NCBI GenBank assembly: GCA_007693785.1
Contig: RECY01000026.1
Coordinates: forward strand, 62,001-126,000
DNA: 64,000 bases
Direction: 5' to 3'
Origin: Phycisphaerales bacterium
GTDB taxonomy: Bacteria; Planctomycetota; Phycisphaerae; Phycisphaerales; UBA1924
Shown: in pieces, positions 8,549-18,226 of the stretch
How positions within the stretch are numbered: the stretch's first letter is position 1
Layout: each line of letters opens with the position of its first letter
Program-made: the position numbers and the translations under genes
The notes under the pieces: model-generated
The model's database searches: none
What the model saw: the letters and a program-made list of their open reading frames with translations, nothing else
Told to the model about the DNA's origin: nothing

Positions 8549-9799
8549 GTGAGCCGCGCCCCCGCCGACCCGCCCCGCGGGCCCGACGCGACCCCCCGGG
8601 CCGCGACCGAGCCCGACGATGAGATGGTCGGGCGCGTCTCCACGGGCCCTGATCGACCGCCGAAGAAACGCACGCCCCCCGCCCTCCACGGGGCGGCCTA
8701 TCTCGCGATCCGCGCCCTGCTCTCCGCCCCGCTCATCGCCGGGCCCAACGCCTCGGTCGAGATCGCCGGGAGCCTCGGGCGACGCTTCGGCGCCGCGCGG
8801 TTCAACCGCAAGCGCCTCGACCGCGCGATCGCCTCGGTCGCCCACGCCTTCCCCGATCGCGACCAGGCCTGGGCGCGCGAGACCGCGATCCGCAGCTACG
8901 AGCACCTGTTCCGCCTCGGGATCGAGGTCGCCTACACCCCGCGCCTGATGAGCGACGAGGGCTGGGTCGAGCGGTGCGAGCTCGCCAACGTCGGCCCCGC
9001 GATGGGCGCGATCGCGCAGAACGAACGCCCCGTCCTCATGCTCACCGGGCACTGCGGGAACTGGGAGCTCCTCGGCTACACCATGGCCCTGATCGGCTTC
9101 CCCACCCACGCGCTCTACCGACCCCTCGACATGAAGCCGCTCGACGCCTGGCTGCGGCGCACCCGCCAGCGGCGCGGGCTCGTGCTGGTCGATAAGTTCG
9201 GGGCCGCCCGGGTGCTCCCCAAACTCATCGAGCAGCACAAGCCCATCGGCTTCGTCGCCGACCAGAACGCCGGCGACCGCGGGCTGTTCGTCCCGTTCAT
9301 GGGCCGCCTGGCGAGCACGTACAAAACCATCGGCCTGCTCGCGCGGCGTTTCCGCGCCGACGTGATCTGCGCCTGCGCCCGGCGCCTAAGCGACCGGAAC
9401 ATGGTCGAAGCCGCCCCACCCCTCGCCCCGGGCGAGGTGGACTATGCCGGGTGGTCGATCGAGCGCGCGGGCAACTTCCGCTACCGCCTCGAGATCCACG
9501 ACGTGATCCGGGCCGAGGACTACGAGCCGCAGCCCGACCCGCTGTTCTATCTGACCGCCCGCTACCGGCGGGCGATCGAGCAGATGGTGCGCCGAGCGCC
9601 GGAGCAGTACCTCTGGATGCACCGGATGTGGAAGAGCCGCCCCAGGCACGAGCGCCTGAACCGCCCCTTCCCGGCGCCGCTCCGCGAGAAGCTCGCCGCC
9701 CTGCCGTGGATGGACGACGCCGGCGTTGAACAGATCGTCGCCCAGAGCGACCAGGACCGGGCCTGGCTGAAGGCGAACGGAACCGATCGGCTGGGGTAG
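8549..9799 (+). CDS. LpxL/HtrB-type lysophospholipid acyltransferase
   Basis: Probably transfers an acyl chain to a lipid A precursor or a related glycolipid at the inner membrane. The 416-residue protein has the family catalytic motif HX4E in TGHCGNWEL (about residues 168-176), then DKFGAARVLPKLI, GFVADQNAGDRGLFVPFMG (the family substrate block) and a C-terminal WMHRMWKSRP that matches the conserved end of LpxL proteins (WxHrRwK). A moderately hydrophobic stretch near residues 45-65 could anchor it. The start is a GTG four bases after the previous stop; an ATG at 8624 would remove a Pro-rich 25-residue tail. At 416 residues it is longer than the usual 290-320, partly from this N-terminus. 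Which lipid is used cannot be told. Confidence 0.88.
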   Translation: MSRAPADPPRGPDATPRAATEPDDEMVGRVSTGPDRPPKKRTPPALHGAAYLAIRALLSAPLIAGPNASVEIAGSLGRRFGAARFNRKRLDRAIASVAHAFPDRDQAWARETAIRSYEHLFRLGIEVAYTPRLMSDEGWVERCELANVGPAMGAIAQNERPVLMLTGHCGNWELLGYTMALIGFPTHALYRPLDMKPLDAWLRRTRQRRGLVLVDKFGAARVLPKLIEQHKPIGFVADQNAGDRGLFVPFMGRLASTYKTIGLLARRFRADVICACARRLSDRNMVEAAPPLAPGEVDYAGWSIERAGNFRYRLEIHDVIRAEDYEPQPDPLFYLTARYRRAIEQMVRRAPEQYLWMHRMWKSRPRHERLNRPFPAPLREKLAALPWMDDAGVEQIVAQSDQDRAWLKANGTDRLG

Positions 9800-9811
9800 A
9801 CGGAGGGCACT

Positions 9812-9991
9812 GGGGAAGGCACTAGGCATTGGGCATTGGGCACTAGGGGGAGAGGCCGTTTGGTCCGCACACGCGCCGCGCGAGGGGCGTAGAAGAGCGG
9901 CACGAGCCCGATGCAACGCCAAGCCCCCTCCCCCCGCCCCTCCCCCTAGTGCCTAGTGCCCAATGCCTGACCCCCAGGAGATGCCCAATGC
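9812..9991. repeat. Pair of inverted heptad repeats flanking the response-regulator leader
   Basis: At 9812-9850 the plus strand carries heptad units (GGCACTA, GGCATTG, GGGCATTG); at 9939-9970 and again at 9983-9991 the complementary units appear (TAGTGCC, CCAATGCC). The two halves are inverted relative to each other and about 90 bases apart. The last unit, GCCCAATGCC, contains the ATG used by the response regulator. Same family as 3452-3533. Confidence 0.8.
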
Positions 9992-10410
9992 CCGAACCCC
10001 GCCTTGAAGAAGTGCGTGTCCTGATCGTGGACGATGAGCGCGACGTGCGCGAGTCGCTGGAGGCGGCCTTCCTCGCCGAGGGCGCCGACGTGCAGACGGT
10101 GGACAACGGCAACGCCGCCGTGCGCGCCTGCGCCGGCGAGCCGCCGGATCTGGTGATCCTGGACATGATGCTCCCCGGTCGCAGCGGGTTTCTGGCGCTG
10201 GAGAAGATCAAGGGTCGGGACGATTCGCCGCTGGTGATCATGGTGACGGCCAACGAGGGCAAGCGTCACCAGGCGTACGCGGAGAGCCTGGGCGTGGACG
10301 GGTACATGCAGAAGCCGGTGCCGCTGGGGCAGTTGCTGAACCTGGCGGTGGAGCTGATCGACAAGGCGGACGCGGAGGACGAGGCCGCCGAGCAAACCGC
10401 GAGCGAGTGA
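9988..10410 (+). CDS. Single-domain CheY-like response regulator
   Basis: A 140-residue stand-alone receiver domain. It has the acidic pair in VLIVDDERDV, the phospho-acceptor Asp in LVILDMMLPGRSG (about residue 57), the switch Thr in MVTANEG and the conserved Lys in MQKPV. No output domain follows, so it must act by protein contact or as a phosphorelay intermediate. The ATG at 9988 has an AGGAG ending seven bases before it; this start codon lies inside a heptad repeat unit. The nearest kinases in the window are the hybrid kinase at 4.9-6.7 kb and the soluble kinase at 12.4 kb. No evidence links it to either. Confidence 0.92.
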   Translation: MPEPRLEEVRVLIVDDERDVRESLEAAFLAEGADVQTVDNGNAAVRACAGEPPDLVILDMMLPGRSGFLALEKIKGRDDSPLVIMVTANEGKRHQAYAESLGVDGYMQKPVPLGQLLNLAVELIDKADAEDEAAEQTASE

Positions 10411-10470
10411 AACGGGCTAATCTCCGGTTCTCCGGGCGCGGGTCGTTCCGGTGCAAAGGAGCCGCCCGGT

Positions 10471-10794
10471 ATGGCTAAGAAGCGTCGCCGCCTCGTCCTC
10501 CAGCGCCCGGACCCCGACAACCCGCCGGCGCTGCTGAGCCTCGGCAAGCCCGCGGATGTCGCCGAGGCGATGGCCCCCTACAACACCGCGCCCGACGGCG
10601 GGACCAAGAGCCTCGGCACGCTCATCCTCTACGGCCCCGGCATCACCGTCGAGCTCCCCACCAGCGCCCCGCAGGTTAATCAGGCGATGGTCACCGTCGT
10701 CGACGAAGAGTCGGCCTGGCCCGTCCTGAGCCGCATGTGCAAAGCCAACGACTGGAAAATGATCGACCCCGACACCGGGCGCAGCTTCGGCTGA
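10471..10794 (+). CDS. Conserved small protein of unknown function
   Basis: I do not recognise a named family. It is a 107-residue soluble protein with a very basic start (MAKKRRRLVLQRP), a GTLILYGPGITVELP block and a conserved-looking C-terminus (WPVLSRMCKANDWKMIDP). There is no signal peptide or cysteine pair (a single Cys). A good Shine-Dalgarno (AGGAG at 10457-10461) precedes the ATG by nine bases. The strong codon bias of its neighbours is kept, which supports a real gene. It lies between the response regulator and an FmdB-like protein on the same strand, with short gaps. Confidence 0.7.
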   Translation: MAKKRRRLVLQRPDPDNPPALLSLGKPADVAEAMAPYNTAPDGGTKSLGTLILYGPGITVELPTSAPQVNQAMVTVVDEESAWPVLSRMCKANDWKMIDPDTGRSFG

Positions 10795-10838
10795 ACGATC
10801 CAACGCCCACTGCCCCCGCCCCGCGCCAACAATCCCTT

Positions 10839-11141
10839 ATGCCGTTGTACGAATACGACATCCTCGACGCGAAGGGCGAGCCCACGGGCGAACGCTTCGA
10901 ACACTTCCAGTCCATCAAGGCGAAGGCCCTGACCAAGCACCCCGACGACGGGCGACCCGTCCGGCGCGCGATCGTCCGCCCCAACATCGCCGGCAAGTGG
11001 TCGGACCTCAAGGGCAAGAGCGCCCTGAGCAACGACAACCTCGAGCGCCTCGGCTTCACCAAGTACGAGCGCAAGGGGCAGGGCTACATGGAGCGCGTCG
11101 CGGGCAAGGAAGGCCCGAGGAGCATCTCGGCCGAGGACTGA
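10839..11141 (+). CDS. FmdB-like small protein lacking zinc-ribbon cysteines
   Basis: A 100-residue protein that opens with MPLYEYDI and continues RFEHFQSIKAKALTKHP and PVRRAI, the layout of the FmdB/putative regulatory zinc-ribbon family (MPxYEYxCxxCxxxFE, then CPxCxxPVRRxI). All four cysteines expected in that ribbon are missing here: the first pair is replaced by DILDAKGE and the second by HPDDGR. The C-terminal 45 residues are a basic, Gly/Lys-rich tail with KGQGYMERV. It probably keeps the fold without metal. The function of the family is not established. The start is chosen by the family N-terminus; there is no strong SD. Confidence 0.7.
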   Translation: MPLYEYDILDAKGEPTGERFEHFQSIKAKALTKHPDDGRPVRRAIVRPNIAGKWSDLKGKSALSNDNLERLGFTKYERKGQGYMERVAGKEGPRSISAED

Positions 11142-11199
11142 GCCGTCGGCGCTCCATCCTCGTGCGTCGCCGGGCGGGAGCGGCGCGTGCCGGGTCGTT

Positions 11200-12189
11200 T
11201 CAGTGCAGCGCGTCGCGGTAGCGGGCGACGACCTCGGGGGCCGCGGTGAGGTCGTGGTGCAGCGGCGTCACGGTGATCTTCCGCGCGAACAGCTCGTGGA
11301 CGTCGGTCCCCGGATCGGTCGCGTGGAAATCCAGCCCGCCGCCGGCCGGCCAGTAATAGGCCTCGCCCGCGGGGCTCGTCCGCCGCTCGTAGGCGTCGAT
11401 CAAGCCGTGCGTGTTCATGGGGCAGACGACGATCGGCATCTCGGCGTAGGGATCGTGGTCACCGGGCTCAACGGGCTTGCGACCGGCGGCCTGCGGCTCG
11501 TGCTCATAGGCCGGCGCGTCGCCGGGTTCGCCGGCCTCGCACCTGGGGATGTTGATGTTGATGCAGTGCCCGGGCTCGATCAGGCCCGTGTCCAGCACGC
11601 GGTCGATCGCGCGTCTCGCGTGGGCCGCCGCGACGTCCCAGAGCGGGCGACCCGGGCCGAGGTGGAGGCTGACGGCGATGGATGGGATCCCGAGGAAGGC
11701 CGCTTCGAGCGCCGCGGCCACGGTCCCGGAGTAGATGACGTTGATCCCGACGTTCGCGCCGGCGTTCATGCCGCTGATGACCAGGTCCGGCTTCGTGCCG
11801 CGCCCGAACTTCTCCGCCCAGAGCGCGCTGACGGCGACCTTGACGCAGTCGGCCGGACGCCCGCTCACCGCGACGCCCGCCACGCGCGCGGTCCGATCGC
11901 CCAGAATCCCGAGGCGGGCGGGTCGCGCCATCAGCGGCTCGCCGAACGTCACGCCGTGGCTTGTCGCCGACTGCACCGTCTCCGGCGCGACCGTCCAGAC
12001 CTCGCTCCCCGGGCCTCCAACGGGATCGGACGGCAAGATAGGCGGTTTTTGACCCGCATTTTGAGTGGAATCATCCGATTCTGGGCCCGGTGTCGCGCGT
12101 GCGGGGTGATCGGCCCCGGTGATCGCGTCATAGAGGGCCCGGATGCCCGGGGCGTGGATACCGTCGTCGTTGGTGAGGAGAACCCGCAT
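11200..12189 (-). CDS. surE: 5'-nucleotidase SurE
   Basis: Metal-dependent nucleoside monophosphate phosphatase. The 329-residue protein begins with the diagnostic MRVLLTNDDGIHAPG (the DD metal ligands), has APETVQSATSHGVTF (catalytic Ser region), SGMNAGANVGINVIYSGTV and NINIPRCE. It is longer than the usual 250-270 residues because about 37 Pro/Gly/Ser-rich residues (about 27-63) are inserted between the first helix and the strand WTVAPE; the C-terminus has the family block with TDVHELFARKITVTPL. The start is fixed by the conserved N-terminus although the frame stays open for 80 codons upstream. It is divergent from a histidine kinase and convergent with the FmdB-like gene. Confidence 0.93.
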   Translation of the reverse strand: MRVLLTNDDGIHAPGIRALYDAITGADHPARATPGPESDDSTQNAGQKPPILPSDPVGGPGSEVWTVAPETVQSATSHGVTFGEPLMARPARLGILGDRTARVAGVAVSGRPADCVKVAVSALWAEKFGRGTKPDLVISGMNAGANVGINVIYSGTVAAALEAAFLGIPSIAVSLHLGPGRPLWDVAAAHARRAIDRVLDTGLIEPGHCININIPRCEAGEPGDAPAYEHEPQAAGRKPVEPGDHDPYAEMPIVVCPMNTHGLIDAYERRTSPAGEAYYWPAGGGLDFHATDPGTDVHELFARKITVTPLHHDLTAAPEVVARYRDALH

Positions 12190-12359
12190 CGCGGGGAGCG
12201 TAGGGTGTTGGTGGAGCCGGGGGCGTTCAACCCACGGCTCGGCGACACGGACAGCGTTTGTGGCTTGTGGTCTGAGCGGTTCGCGTCGCATTCCGGGGCA
12301 ATACCGGCCGGCTCCCACCCGGGAGCCCGCACGTCCGTCGTGACGCGACCGGAGGCCCT

Positions 12360-14108
12360 GTGCCCACGGATCTCCCGAACCCGGATCAACGTTCAGACGC
12401 GTACGGCGCCCCGCGTGGTGCGTCGCCATCGCCGGCGGGACCGGAGCTCGACCACGACGCGGTGCGCATCTGGCTCATCGCCTTCGAGCACGCCGAGGCC
12501 GGGTTTGTCGTTGCTTCTGAAGAGGGCGAGTTGTTGGGGGCCAACGCCGCGGCCCGCTCGATGCTCGGGATCGAGCCGACCGATTTCGGCGCACCGGTCC
12601 GCGCGATGCTGGCCCGCGGGCGTTGGCGTCGTGAGTCGGGCGAAGCGTGCGAGCCGTCCGCCCTGCCTTTGTGGCGAGACGAGCGGGGCCCCTACCGAGG
12701 CACCAAGCGGGGCGCCGAGCGAGACACCGAGCAGGGCGAGCACCAGACGCTCGACATCGTCCGCGTCTTGCCGGGCGATCGCGACGCGGATCATCCCGAC
12801 ACGACGCATACCCGCGAGGCGGGCACCCGGGCGGAGGCGGGTGATGCGCTGGTGCTGCGTCTGGAGACCTGGCCCGCCGAGGGCGGGTTCTGGCTGACGC
12901 TGGTGCTCGATCTGACCGACCGGGCCGAGGCGGAGCGTCTCGGCAACGCGGTGCGGGAAGAGCTGCGCCGGGCGGGCAAGCTGGAGGCGATCGCACGCTT
13001 GAGCCGCGGGCTGGCGCACGATTTCCGCAACGTCGCCGCCGCCATCCGCGCCGCGGCCCAGCGCGCCCGGGGCGAGCTCGACTCCGGGGGCGACTGCGGC
13101 GAGGCGATCGAGGCGATCCGCGAGGCGAGCGAGCACGCGATCGGGCTCACCCGCGATCTTTCCGCCTTCGCCGGCGGATCCCCCGCGCACGGGCGCGGCG
13201 TCAGCGCGCCCGCCGAGGACGACCTCGACCTCCGCGACGTCGTCCGCGGCACCGTGCGCCTCGCTCAGCTCGCGATCGCGCCCAACATCCGCGTGCTGAC
13301 CACGACGCCCGACGAGCCCGTCCCCATCGTCGGCGACGCCGCCCAGCTCGCGCAGGTCGTCATGAACCTCGTGCTCAACGGCGCCCAGGCGATGACCCTC
13401 GGCGGGGAGGTGCATGTGCAGCTCCGCGTGCTGCCCAGCGAACGATCCGCCGAGCTCCGCGTCCGCGATCAGGGCTCCGGCATGGATCACGCGACCCTGG
13501 AACGCGCGACCGACCCCTACTTCACCACCCGGGGCGATCGCGGCGGCACCGGGCTCGGGCTCTCGATCACCCTCGGCATCCTCCGCGAGCACCACGGCTC
13601 GCTCCGCTTTGAAACCGCGCCCGAACGCGGGACCACCGCGATCGTGCGCCTCCCGATCCGCAGCGACGACCAACGCCCCGCACGCCACACCCCGCGCGAC
13701 GAGCGCTCGCCCGCCCTCGAACCCGGCGCCGCCGGCGAAGCGGTCGTCATCGCGCCGCCCTCTGCGATGCGCGGCGTGCTCGTCGGCGTGCTGGCGGACT
13801 TCGGGCTCAACGCCGAGGCGGTCGACCCCGCCGAGGCCGCGGGCGAGCCCTGCGGGCACGCCGCGCTCCGCGCTCGCCTGATCGTCATCGACAGCCTGCC
13901 GGACACGACCGCGCGCCAGCTCCGAGCCGCGACGCGCACGCTCGGGTGCAACGCCCCGATCCTCACCCTCCTCCCCCAGCCGACCGGCGACGCACAACAG
14001 AAGCACGGCGCACCCCCGGACACCGAGACGAACGTCACCGTCCTCCGACGCCCGTTCACGATCGCCGACCTCCGCGAGGCGATCCGCGACGCGATGCGGC
14101 AGGCGTAG
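12360..14108 (+). CDS. Soluble PAS histidine kinase with degenerate receiver
   Basis: A 582-residue cytoplasmic kinase. The GTG start has GGAGG five bases upstream. Domains: an acidic/Pro N-terminus, a PAS-like region (about 35-150, with AGFVVASEEGELLGANAAA), a dimerisation/phospho-acceptor helix with GLAHDFRNVAAAI (His near 220, NtrB-like HDF form), HATPase with NLVLNGAQAM, DQGSGM and GGTGLGLSITLGI, then a C-terminal receiver-like domain (about 460-582). The receiver has LIVIDSLPD with an Asp in the acceptor place, but IAPPS replaces the acidic pair and LRRPF replaces the conserved Lys, so phosphorylation there is doubtful. No membrane segment. The target regulator is unknown. Confidence 0.88.
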   Translation: MPTDLPNPDQRSDAYGAPRGASPSPAGPELDHDAVRIWLIAFEHAEAGFVVASEEGELLGANAAARSMLGIEPTDFGAPVRAMLARGRWRRESGEACEPSALPLWRDERGPYRGTKRGAERDTEQGEHQTLDIVRVLPGDRDADHPDTTHTREAGTRAEAGDALVLRLETWPAEGGFWLTLVLDLTDRAEAERLGNAVREELRRAGKLEAIARLSRGLAHDFRNVAAAIRAAAQRARGELDSGGDCGEAIEAIREASEHAIGLTRDLSAFAGGSPAHGRGVSAPAEDDLDLRDVVRGTVRLAQLAIAPNIRVLTTTPDEPVPIVGDAAQLAQVVMNLVLNGAQAMTLGGEVHVQLRVLPSERSAELRVRDQGSGMDHATLERATDPYFTTRGDRGGTGLGLSITLGILREHHGSLRFETAPERGTTAIVRLPIRSDDQRPARHTPRDERSPALEPGAAGEAVVIAPPSAMRGVLVGVLADFGLNAEAVDPAEAAGEPCGHAALRARLIVIDSLPDTTARQLRAATRTLGCNAPILTLLPQPTGDAQQKHGAPPDTETNVTVLRRPFTIADLREAIRDAMRQA

Positions 14109-14133
14109 CCGGAGCGGAACAAAAGCGATCGCC

Positions 14134-16416
14134 CTATCGCCCGTCCCCGCTCGCCGGGCCCGCTTCGCCAGCATCATCGCCCGCGCTGAGCGCGAGCGTG
14201 TGGACCCAGACGCCGTCGAATGTCACGTCCCCCGCCGCCCCCGCGCCAATGCGCACGCGCACGCGGGCCGAGCCGCTCGGCACGTCCACGACCTCGACCC
14301 GCCACCCGCCGCCGTGCGCATCATCCGGGCGCACCTCGCGCCCGCGCAGGATCCAAGCCGCACCGGCGGCGTCGCCCTCGGCGAAGACGTCGAGCACGAC
14401 GCCGTCGGTGCTGCGGTGCGCATCGGCGAGCTTGGCGCGGATCGCGACGCGACGCGTACCGGGCGGGAGTTCGAACGTCGCCTCGTCCCGATCCGGCAGC
14501 GCCGCGTACGCCGAGTGGAGCCAGAGGCTGTCGAGCGGGACGCCGTCCTCGAACCGGCGGCTCAGCGTCGCGGGCGAGCCGTCTGACCACTGCGCTGCAC
14601 GCAGCGTCGCCGACCGCCACCAGTCCCCGCTCGGGACGGCGTACGCACGCCCCTCCAGGCGCGACCCTGCGCCCGAAGCCGGGCAAGGCGACACCACGCG
14701 CGAGCCGTCCGCGTACGTCACCGCGAACGCCGGCCACACCCGCACCGACCCGTCCGACTCGATCGAGAACGGCACGACGCGCGACATCGGCGCCCAGTAT
14801 CCCGCGCCCTTGCGCGACGGGTCCGCCGGTTGCAGCTCCGTCCGGAACGACGTCGGCACGCGCACGCGCGACGCCTCCGCCGAGAGCACCGGGCTCTCGG
14901 CGCCGGGCGACCACACCCAGCCCGCGCTCACGTCGCGACGCCGGTACGCCTGCTGCACGATGTTCGGCGCGCCCCAGTTCACCGCCCACACGCTCATGAA
15001 CGACGCTTCAAACCGCGACCACCGCCCGCCCTCGCGCCCCACCCCCTCGGTCGCGACGAACACCGGCAGGAAGAACGCGTCGGGCGAAGGTGACGGCGCC
15101 GCGCGCACCAACGCCGACACCTCCGCCTGATCCCGCACCCACCGCTCGCGGAACGCCCCGGCGTAGCCCAGTTGCAGCAACGAGCCGCCCAGCCCCGCCG
15201 CCATCACCAGCATCGCCACCACGACGCGACCGGCGCGCACGGCGCCCGCGCCCCGCACGCGCTCCGAAGCCCACTCCAGCACCCCCGCGAGCGGCGCGAC
15301 CATCGCCATCGCCAGGAACGCCGACGGCGCGTGCAGGTAGCGCAGCTCGAGCGTCCAGCCGCTCGCCAGCAGGATCGGCGCAAAGCACCCTACGCCCGCA
15401 ACCAGCGCAAACACCGTCACCCCCGACGCGCGGCGCGCCCCCGCCCGCTCACCCGCCGACCACGCGACATACCCGCGCACCCACGCCGCCCCGCCGACGA
15501 CAACCAGCGCCAGCGTGGGCACCACAAGGATCGCGAACGCCGAAGCCGTGCGCACGCTCATCGCCCACGCGCCCGCCAGCTCCACCTCCCACCGGTGCAG
15601 CGCCGCGACGCCCTGCGCGAGACGGACGACCCCCTCAAAGACCTCCGACACGCCCACCGCCTGCGCGCGCGAGCCGCGCCACTCGGGCGGCGCGTGCGTC
15701 ACATACATCGCCAGGTACAGCGCCGCCCCAATCCACGCGGCCGCGCTCACCACGCCCGCCCGGATCAGCACCCCCCGCACCGCCCCACGGCGCTGCGCAC
15801 CGAAGACGATCGCCAGCAATGGGAGCGCGAGAAACGCCCCGGTCGCCTGCTCGTTCCAGCACGGCGTCGCCCAGCTCAGCACCACGAACCCCACGAGCGT
15901 CAGCGGGCGCAGGGCGTCGCGCACGAGCCGGACCGCGAGCACGCACGCGCCGAGCGCCGTCGCGGTCGAGGCGAGCGTGCCGAACGCCGCGATCCAGTGG
16001 ATCGCCTGCGCGTGGAGCGGATAAGTCAGAAACAGCACCGCGGCGGCCGCCGCCCCCCGACGCCCGAGCCCGAGCGCTCGCGCGAGCGCGAACACGAGCC
16101 ACGCGCACACGCCGTGCAGGAGGTTCACCATCGCGTGCCCGAGCCACGGGCGGTGAAAGCTCAGTGTCTCGAGCGCCATCGTGAAGATCAGGTGCAGCGG
16201 CCGCCAGTAGGGCGAATCGGCGAGCCACGTCAGGCGTTCGATCCGCCCGGTGACCGGGTCGATCCCCGCGAGGTCGTAATCATCGGTCCACAGCCCGAGA
16301 TGAAACGTCAGCAGCGCGGTGCCGAGCAACCAGAACGCCGCCGGGAGCGACCAGACGTCCCACGCGCTTGCCGCAAGCGCCCGACGCCCCGCCCGCTCGC
16401 CGCCCGTCGCGTTCAC
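14134..16416 (-). CDS. Polytopic membrane protein, GT-C glycosyltransferase-like
   Basis: A 760-residue protein with about ten to twelve membrane segments in the first 440 residues and a large soluble C-terminal part (about 470-760) rich in beta-type sequence. Early motif LWTDDYDLAGI followed by SPYWRPLHLI and FHRPWLGHAMVNLLHG resembles GT-C type glycosyltransferases or O-antigen-associated membrane proteins, where an acidic pair after the first membrane segment is catalytic. I cannot name the family. The start is the GTG overlapping the purK stop (GTGA), so it is translationally coupled to purK; upstream codons in this frame belong to purK read in another frame. The C-terminal end contains a jelly-roll-like DVTFDGVWVHTL. 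Confidence 0.7.
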   Translation of the reverse strand: MNATGGERAGRRALAASAWDVWSLPAAFWLLGTALLTFHLGLWTDDYDLAGIDPVTGRIERLTWLADSPYWRPLHLIFTMALETLSFHRPWLGHAMVNLLHGVCAWLVFALARALGLGRRGAAAAAVLFLTYPLHAQAIHWIAAFGTLASTATALGACVLAVRLVRDALRPLTLVGFVVLSWATPCWNEQATGAFLALPLLAIVFGAQRRGAVRGVLIRAGVVSAAAWIGAALYLAMYVTHAPPEWRGSRAQAVGVSEVFEGVVRLAQGVAALHRWEVELAGAWAMSVRTASAFAILVVPTLALVVVGGAAWVRGYVAWSAGERAGARRASGVTVFALVAGVGCFAPILLASGWTLELRYLHAPSAFLAMAMVAPLAGVLEWASERVRGAGAVRAGRVVVAMLVMAAGLGGSLLQLGYAGAFRERWVRDQAEVSALVRAAPSPSPDAFFLPVFVATEGVGREGGRWSRFEASFMSVWAVNWGAPNIVQQAYRRRDVSAGWVWSPGAESPVLSAEASRVRVPTSFRTELQPADPSRKGAGYWAPMSRVVPFSIESDGSVRVWPAFAVTYADGSRVVSPCPASGAGSRLEGRAYAVPSGDWWRSATLRAAQWSDGSPATLSRRFEDGVPLDSLWLHSAYAALPDRDEATFELPPGTRRVAIRAKLADAHRSTDGVVLDVFAEGDAAGAAWILRGREVRPDDAHGGGWRVEVVDVPSGSARVRVRIGAGAAGDVTFDGVWVHTLALSAGDDAGEAGPASGDGR

Positions 16417-17638
16417 CCCTGCGCCCGTTCGCTCGCGTCCGCCAGCTCGCGCAGGCGCGCCGCCCGCTCGCGGACCGCCGCAGCGTCCGCATCCCGCACC
16501 GTCACGTGCCCCAGCTTCCGACCCGGGCGCGCCGACTTGCCGTACAGGTGCACCCGCGCCCCCGGCACCGCCAGCATCTCTCCCATCGGCGGCACGCCCC
16601 CGATCAGGTTCACCATCGCGCACGGCATGATCGCCCGCGTTGCCCCGAGCGCCATCTCCAGCTTCGACCCCAGCACCGCGCGCACGTGGTTCTCGAACTG
16701 GCACGTCTCGCTCGCGTCCATCGTCCAATGCCCGCTATTGTGCACGCGCGGCGCAAACTCGTTCGCCAGCAGCGGCCTCGCCGCGTCGCCCGTCTCGAAC
16801 AGCTCCAGCGCGAGCACGCCGACGTAGCCCAGGTGCTCCGCCAGCGCTCGGGCCGAGCGCTCCGCGAGCTCGCGCGTCGCGTCATCAGTCATCGCCGGCG
16901 CGTGCGTCACGCGAAGGATGCCCCCCTCGTGCACGTTCTCGCACAAGGGATAGACCCGCGCTTCGCCCGTGTGCGCACGCACGATCAGCACGCTCAGCTC
17001 CCGCCTGAACGGGATGAACGTCTCCGCGATGAGGCCGAGTTCGCCAACGAAGCCCTCGCCGCGGATCGAGCGCAGGGCCGCGTCCAGCTCGCCCGCGGCG
17101 CGGACGACCGCCTGCCCTTTGCCGTCGTAGCCCATGCGCCGCGTCTTGAGCACGATCGGCCACCCGTGCGCCTCGCCGAACGCCCGCGCGTCGGCCGCCG
17201 AATCGACCGGCGCGAACGGGTGCGTCGGGATCCCGAGCGACTCAAACAGGCGCTTCTCCACGAGCCGGTCCTGCGCCGCCGCGAGCGCCCGCGCGTGCGG
17301 CTCGCACGGGACAAGCTCCGCCAGGCGCGCCGCCAGCGCCGCCGGGACGTTCTCGAACTCGTACGTCGCCGCCGTCAGCCCGTGCGCAAAGTGCTCCAGC
17401 GCGTGATCGAGCGCCGCGCCCCCGTCGTCCGGGTCCGCCACCACGAGCTGCGCGACGTGCCCCGCGACCGCGTCGGCGCTGCGATCCAGGCACCGCGTGC
17501 GCACGCCGAGGCGCGCCGCCGCGAGCGCCAGCATGCGCCCGAGCTGCCCCCCACCGAGCACGCCGAGGATCGGCGGGTCGTTGGGTGACGCGATCGTCCC
17601 CGTGCCGTGCGTGCCTCCCGCTGGTGCGACGGGCCCGC

Positions 17639-17642
<4 letters not shown>
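16413..17642 (-). CDS. purK: N5-carboxyaminoimidazole ribonucleotide synthase PurK
   Basis: ATP-grasp enzyme that carboxylates AIR with bicarbonate in purine synthesis, feeding PurE. The 409-residue protein has the N-terminal [16 protein letters not shown], the ATP-grasp stretch [20 protein letters not shown], the metal-binding end ELFETGD...[14 protein letters not shown] and [14 protein letters not shown]. The ATG overlaps the purE stop (ATGA). About 25 extra residues (Gly/Pro/Thr-rich) precede the conserved start, so a slightly later start is possible. purE and purK are in the usual order. Confidence 0.96.
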
Positions 17643-18184
<542 letters not shown>

Positions 18185-18226
18185 CGCACGCTCCCCTCAC
18201 CCCGCACACCGTCGCGGCACGCGATC

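Noticed and set aside
16417-16728. N-terminal extension of the membrane protein frame
   Set aside because: It lies within purK in another frame and is Gly/Ala/Arg-rich; the GTG overlapping the purK stop is a better start.
15172-16827. Long plus-strand frame across the membrane protein and purK
   Set aside because: Low-complexity Arg/Pro/Gly-rich shadow frame; purK and the membrane protein on the minus strand are well supported.
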